DNA of 32,136 bases from Burkholderiales bacterium (lineage in GTDB: Bacteria; Pseudomonadota; Gammaproteobacteria; Burkholderiales; Burkholderiaceae_C), in assembly GCA_011391855.1 (NCBI GenBank), contig JAABPT010000344.1, positions 1 to 32,136 of the forward strand, given 5' to 3'. Of this stretch, positions 27,751 to 32,136 are shown piece after piece. Positions within the stretch are counted from its first letter, which is position 1. The number at the start of each line of letters is the position of its first letter. The translations under genes and the position numbers were made by a program. The notes below the pieces were generated by a model. The model had not been told where the DNA came from. It did no database searches and saw only the letters and a list, made by a program, of their open reading frames with translations.

Positions 27751-29208
27751 TCAGAAGCTGACCACCACCGAGGCACCGAAGACGCTGTTCGTCTTCTCGA
27801 AGCGGCCCTCGCCCACGTATTCGAATACCGGCTGGTCGGCGCCGTCGTAGCGGTATTCCAGCTTGAAGAGGGTGTTCTCGTCGAACAGGTAGTTCATGCC
27901 CAGGCTGAAGGCCCAGCGGTTGGCACCCACCGATTCGCCCTTGGCGAAGCTGCCGTCGTCGAGCAGGCCGCGGCCGATGCCGTTGATGGAGTCGTCGAAG
28001 CTGAAGCCGAGCAGGCCGCCGCCGTTCTTGCTGTTCTCCACATAGTCGGCGCGCAGCACGCCTTCCAGGCGCGGCGTGATCTTGTAGGCCGCGGTGCCCG
28101 ACAGGCCCCACCACTTGGCGTCGCGCAGCACGCCGTCGCTGTTGAAGATGGCCGCGCCGTCTTGCTGGCCCACGCTGGCCTGGCCGAAGAAGGACCAGTC
28201 GCCGCGAATGAAATAGGCGTCGACCTCGAACAGGTTGACGCGCGTGTTCTCGCCGGCGCTGTCGAAGGGCGTGTTCTCGACGATGGGGTCGCCGTTGGCG
28301 TCGACCATGCCGGTGTCCAGCGGGTAGGTGCCGTCGCTGGCGGCGAAGTTCGCCATCTTGCCATGCACCCCGCTGAAGCCGAAGCCGCTGAATTCACCCT
28401 TGGAATAGTCGACGCGGTAGATCAGCGCCGGCTGCTTGTTTCCCGACGTGTTTCGTGCCGTATTGACGTTGGCCAGGCCGCCGCGCACCCACCACTTGCC
28501 GCTGGTGATGTCGAGCACGGCGCCGGTGTAGGCGCTGGGCGCCATGGTGTCGAACAGCAGGTTGTGCGTGATCAGCTTGTTGCCCGCCGGCAGCGTGAGC
28601 TCGTAACCGGTCCAGTCGGGAATCTGGCCCACCCACAGCCGCGTCTGCAGGTCGGTGAGTGGCACCGACACCGAGGCCTCGTGCACGATGGAGTTGTTGA
28701 AGATGGCGCCCGTGCCACGCTCGGGCGCCAGCGTCAGCTTCCAGCGCGTGCCGCCCTCGGTTTCCTTCTCGAAGTCGATCACGGCCATGCCGAAATAGGA
28801 GTTGTCGTAGGTGTAGCGCGCGTCGCCGTTGTTCAGGAAGACGAAGGTGGCGTCGTCCTGGGCACGGTTGTAGATCCAGGTCGGGTCCATCTGGCCGCTG
28901 ATCTTCAGCCCCTTCAGGCCCTGGTCTGCGAAGGTGTCCTGCAGGCCTTCGGTCTTGACGGCGATGCGGTTGAGCTCGCGCGCCTGTTCGGGCGTCATGC
29001 CCCACTGGCCCGCCGCGGGTGGGGTTGCGGCAGCAGGCGCGGCCGCGGCCGGCGCGGCCTGGAGCTTCTTCTCCAGTTCGTTGACACGCTCGCGCAGCGC
29101 GCGCATCTCCTTCAGCAATTCTTCGTTGCTTTGAGCGGCAGCGGGAAAAGCTGCGGCCAGTGCGAGCCCAAGCCCGAGCAGGGGCACGGTGGGGGCGGAG
29201 CGCTTCAT
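27751..29208 (-). CDS. DUF3138-like outer-membrane porin
   Basis: ATG at 29208; signal peptide; coiled-coil SNEELLKEMRALRERVNELEKKLQ; Ala/Pro linker; beta-barrel ending in F (…FGASVVVSF). Confidence 0.8.
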   Translation of the reverse strand: MKRSAPTVPLLGLGLALAAAFPAAAQSNEELLKEMRALRERVNELEKKLQAAPAAAAPAAATPPAAGQWGMTPEQARELNRIAVKTEGLQDTFADQGLKGLKISGQMDPTWIYNRAQDDATFVFLNNGDARYTYDNSYFGMAVIDFEKETEGGTRWKLTLAPERGTGAIFNNSIVHEASVSVPLTDLQTRLWVGQIPDWTGYELTLPAGNKLITHNLLFDTMAPSAYTGAVLDITSGKWWVRGGLANVNTARNTSGNKQPALIYRVDYSKGEFSGFGFSGVHGKMANFAASDGTYPLDTGMVDANGDPIVENTPFDSAGENTRVNLFEVDAYFIRGDWSFFGQASVGQQDGAAIFNSDGVLRDAKWWGLSGTAAYKITPRLEGVLRADYVENSKNGGGLLGFSFDDSINGIGRGLLDDGSFAKGESVGANRWAFSLGMNYLFDENTLFKLEYRYDGADQPVFEYVGEGRFEKTNSVFGASVVVSF

Positions 29209-29264
29209 GGGGGTTCTCCTCGTTCGAGTCTGCGTCAGGGAAGGGTGTGCTGGAAGGTGGGCGT

Positions 29265-30116
29265 TCAGGCGCGCGCCGCGGCGGCCATCTCGCGCTGTCG
29301 CTTGCGCTCGGCGTTGGCAATGAACCAGCTGGCGGCCACCACGCCGATGGCGACGACGACGATGATCAGCGTGGCCACCGCATTGACGCTGGGGTTCAGC
29401 CCCAGCCGCGCGCGCGAGAAGATGACCAGCGGCATGGTGGTGGCGCCGGGGCCGGAAAGAAAGGCCGACAACACCACGTCGTCGAGCGAGAGCGTGAAGG
29501 TGAGCAGCCAGGCCGAGACCAGGCTTTGCGCGATCATCGGCAGCGTCACCAGCCAGAACACCTGGTGCGGCCGCGCGCCCAGGTCCATGGCGGCTTCCTC
29601 CAGTTGCGGATTCAGGTCGTGCAGCCGCGCCTGCACCACCACGGCGGCATAGGCCACGCCCAGCAGCAGGTGGCCGAACCAGATGGTGAGCAGGCCACGC
29701 TCGGGGAAGCCCAGCGCGCGCTGCACGCTCACCAGCATGAGCAGCAGCGACAGGCCCACCACCACCTCGGGCATCACCAGCGGCGCGGTGCTCATGCCCG
29801 AGAACAGCGTGCGCCCCGGAAAGCGCTTGTACTTGACCAGCGCAAAGGCGGTCAGCGTGCCCAGCACGACCGAGCCGCAGGCGGTGAGGAAGGCGATCTT
29901 CAGGCTCAGCCACAGGCCGGCCAACATTTCCGAATCGTTGGCCAGCGCCGCGTACCACCTGAGCGTGAAGCCGCGCCAGACATTGGGGATGGGCGAGTCG
30001 TTGAACGAGAAGATGACCAGCGCCACGATGGGCACGTAGAGGAACACATAACCCAGGCCCAGCCAGCCGCGGCCGAACCAGCGGTTGAAGGTGGCCGAGG
30101 TGCCGCGCGGCGTCAC
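29265..30116 (-). CDS. potI: Polyamine-type ABC transporter permease (PotI-like)
   Basis: GTG start at 30116 with GTGA overlap to the previous gene; FSFNDSP; EEAAMDLGARPHQVFWLVTLPMI EAA loop. Confidence 0.9.
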   Translation of the reverse strand: MTPRGTSATFNRWFGRGWLGLGYVFLYVPIVALVIFSFNDSPIPNVWRGFTLRWYAALANDSEMLAGLWLSLKIAFLTACGSVVLGTLTAFALVKYKRFPGRTLFSGMSTAPLVMPEVVVGLSLLLMLVSVQRALGFPERGLLTIWFGHLLLGVAYAAVVVQARLHDLNPQLEEAAMDLGARPHQVFWLVTLPMIAQSLVSAWLLTFTLSLDDVVLSAFLSGPGATTMPLVIFSRARLGLNPSVNAVATLIIVVVAIGVVAASWFIANAERKRQREMAAAARA

Positions 30117-31033
30117 TTCCCGCTCTCCTGCGCTTCGGCCTGGTATTTGTTGAAGATGGCCAGCGGCACGATGATCAGCAGCACCATCACCACGGCCACG
30201 CTGGAAGCCATGGGCCAGTCGTTGTTGCTGAAGAATTCGTCCCACAGCACGCGGCCGATCATCAGCGTCTCGGGGCCGCCCAGCAGTTCGGGAATCACGA
30301 ATTCGCCGACGCAGGGAATGAAGACCAGCATCGACCCGGCAATGATGCCGGCCTTGGACAGCGGCACCGTGATCTTCCAGAACGCCACCCAGGGCGTGGC
30401 GCCCAGGTCGGCGGCAGCCTCGAGCAGCCGCAGGTCCAGCTTGGCCAGGTTGCCGTACAGCGGCAGGATCATGAACGGCAGGTAGGTGTAGGTCATGCCC
30501 AGCACCAGCGAGAACGGCGTGTGCATCAGCTTGCCGGGCGACGAGATGAGGCCCAGCGCATACAGCACCTGGTCCAGACCGGTGGCGAAGATGAGTTCGG
30601 CCACCCAGCCGCCTTCGGTGAGCAGCCCGCGCCAGGCGTAGACGCGCAGCAGGAAAGAGGTCCAGAACGGCAGCATCACCAGCATCAGCAGCGCCGGTTG
30701 CAGCGTGGGCCGCGCGCGTGCCATGAAATAGGCGAAGGGGTAGCCGATGAGAAGGCACAGCAGCGTGGTCACCAGCGCGTAGTGCAGGCTCGCCAGGTAG
30801 GTCTTGAAGTAGAGCGGGTCCTCGGTGATGAAGACGTAGTTGGAAAAGCGCAGCGCCAGCGTCAGCACGCCGTCGGACCAGCTGAGCACGTCCTTGAAGC
30901 TCACCGTCTCCATCTCGGAGACGCTGATCTTGCCGACGATGACGAAGGGGAACAGGAAGAAGACGAGCAGGAACAGGAACGGCACGGCGATCACCACCGT
31001 GCGGCCGCTGATCCGGGAGAGCAGGGCGTTCAT
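30113..31033 (-). CDS. potH: Polyamine-type ABC transporter permease (PotH-like)
   Basis: Multi-span membrane protein; LLEAAADLGATPWVAFWKITVPLSKAGIIAGSMLVFIPCVGEFVIPELLGG. Confidence 0.92.
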   Translation of the reverse strand: MNALLSRISGRTVVIAVPFLFLLVFFLFPFVIVGKISVSEMETVSFKDVLSWSDGVLTLALRFSNYVFITEDPLYFKTYLASLHYALVTTLLCLLIGYPFAYFMARARPTLQPALLMLVMLPFWTSFLLRVYAWRGLLTEGGWVAELIFATGLDQVLYALGLISSPGKLMHTPFSLVLGMTYTYLPFMILPLYGNLAKLDLRLLEAAADLGATPWVAFWKITVPLSKAGIIAGSMLVFIPCVGEFVIPELLGGPETLMIGRVLWDEFFSNNDWPMASSVAVVMVLLIIVPLAIFNKYQAEAQESGK

Positions 31034-31040
31034 CCCAGGT

Positions 31041-32129
31041 TCACTGCGTCAGCACCACGTGCGCGGCGCGCGACCAATGCGCCCACACCTGGTCGCCCCA
31101 GGTGAATTCGTCGTCGCGGTGGCGCTGCACGTTGGCCATGCTCACCTTCAGCCGCTCGCCGCTGGGCAGCTGCAGGTGGTAGACGGTGAAGCTGCCGAAA
31201 TAGGCCATCTCCTTGATCGTGCCGCTGACACTGTTGAATTCCTCGGCCGGCTTGTGGCGCGAGAGGTGGATCTTCTCGGGCCGCAGCGCCACCGTCACCG
31301 GCATGCCCACGACCCCCGTGATGCCATGGCCGACGAAGTGCTTGCAGTCGGCGCAGCCGATCACGCAATGGTCGGCCTCGTCGACGTCGAGCGTGCCGGG
31401 CATCAGGTTGACATTGCCGATGAAGTCGGCCACGAAACGCGTGGCCGGGGTCTCGTAGATGTCGCCCGGCGCGCCCACCTGCAGGAAGCGGCCCTCGCTC
31501 ATGACGGCGATGCGACTGGCCATGGTCATGGCCTCTTCCTGGTCGTGTGTGACCATGACGCAGGTCACGCCCACCGATTCGATGATGTTGACCAGTTCGA
31601 TCTGCGTTTCCTCGCGCAGCTTCTTGTCCAGCGCACCCAGCGGTTCGTCCAGCAGCAGCAACTGCGGCTGCTTGGCCAGGCTGCGCGCCAGGGCCACGCG
31701 CTGCTGCTGGCCGCCCGAAAGCTGGTGCGGCTTGCGCGTGGCGTATTTGCCCAGCTGCACGAGTTTCAGCATGGCCTCCACGCGCTCGGCGATGCGCTCC
31801 TTGGGGAGCCCCTCGCGCTTCAGGCCGAACGCGATGTTGTCCCACACCGAGAGGTGCGGAAAGAGCGCGTAGCTCTGGAACATCATGTTCATCGGCCGCC
31901 GGTACGGCGGCATGTCGCCGAGGTCGACGCCGTCCAGCACGATGCGGCCCGAGGTGGGTGTCTCGAAGCCGGCCAGCATGCGCAGCAGCGTGCTCTTGCC
32001 GCAGCCCGACGAGCCGAGCAGCGCGAAGATCTCGCCCTGGGTGATATCCAGGCTGACCTTGTTGACAGCCTTGAAGCCGTTGAAGTCCTTGACGACGTCC
32101 TGGATCTGCAGGAACGCCGCCTTGTCCAC
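31041..32129 (-). CDS. potG: Polyamine-type ABC transporter ATP-binding protein (PotG/PotA-like)
   Basis: Walker A GSSGCGKST, signature LSGGQQQRVALARSL, Walker B LLLLDEPLGALDKKLR, C-terminal TOBE-like domain. Confidence 0.94.
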   Translation of the reverse strand: MDKAAFLQIQDVVKDFNGFKAVNKVSLDITQGEIFALLGSSGCGKSTLLRMLAGFETPTSGRIVLDGVDLGDMPPYRRPMNMMFQSYALFPHLSVWDNIAFGLKREGLPKERIAERVEAMLKLVQLGKYATRKPHQLSGGQQQRVALARSLAKQPQLLLLDEPLGALDKKLREETQIELVNIIESVGVTCVMVTHDQEEAMTMASRIAVMSEGRFLQVGAPGDIYETPATRFVADFIGNVNLMPGTLDVDEADHCVIGCADCKHFVGHGITGVVGMPVTVALRPEKIHLSRHKPAEEFNSVSGTIKEMAYFGSFTVYHLQLPSGERLKVSMANVQRHRDDEFTWGDQVWAHWSRAAHVVLTQ

Positions 32130-32136
32130 AGCCGAC

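Noticed and set aside
28162-29652. 496-aa plus-strand ORF
   Set aside because: Antisense to the porin and PotI-like genes.

Overview
High-GC proteobacterial window, probably a betaproteobacterium of the Burkholderiales type (inference from protein style). From left to right it contains: (1) three tandem TPR-protein genes, two of them paralogues with a shared His-rich motif, separated by a short IS91-like transposase remnant; (2) an MBL-fold hydrolase and an SGNH-like secreted protein; (3) a 174-bp gapless, diverged duplicate of the dusA promoter, RBS and first codons at 5910-6083, matching the true dusA 5' end at 18623-18796. The two copies bracket about 12.7 kb and the homology ends at the dusA APMMDW codons, so the interval looks like a dusA-integrated island with no recognisable integrase left; (4) inside that interval, an Xre/MbcA/ParS-RES toxin-antitoxin pair, a seven-gene envelope cluster (DUF2092-like protein, Gln-repeat protein, elastin-like PGVG protein, two outer-membrane barrels, periplasmic sulfatase, lipoprotein) divergent from an AraC regulator, and a META-domain lipoprotein; (5) dusA followed by mtnP-mtnA-class II aldolase (DHAP-shunt-like) and a Memo-AMMECR1 fusion plus radical SAM protein (AmmeMemoRadiSam system); (6) a polyamine-type gene set on the minus strand (potG/H/I-like ABC transporter, DUF3138-like porin, puuC-like aldehyde dehydrogenase). 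Most other long ORFs in the track are antisense or frame-shadow artefacts of high GC. All assignments come from reading motifs by eye; no searches were run.
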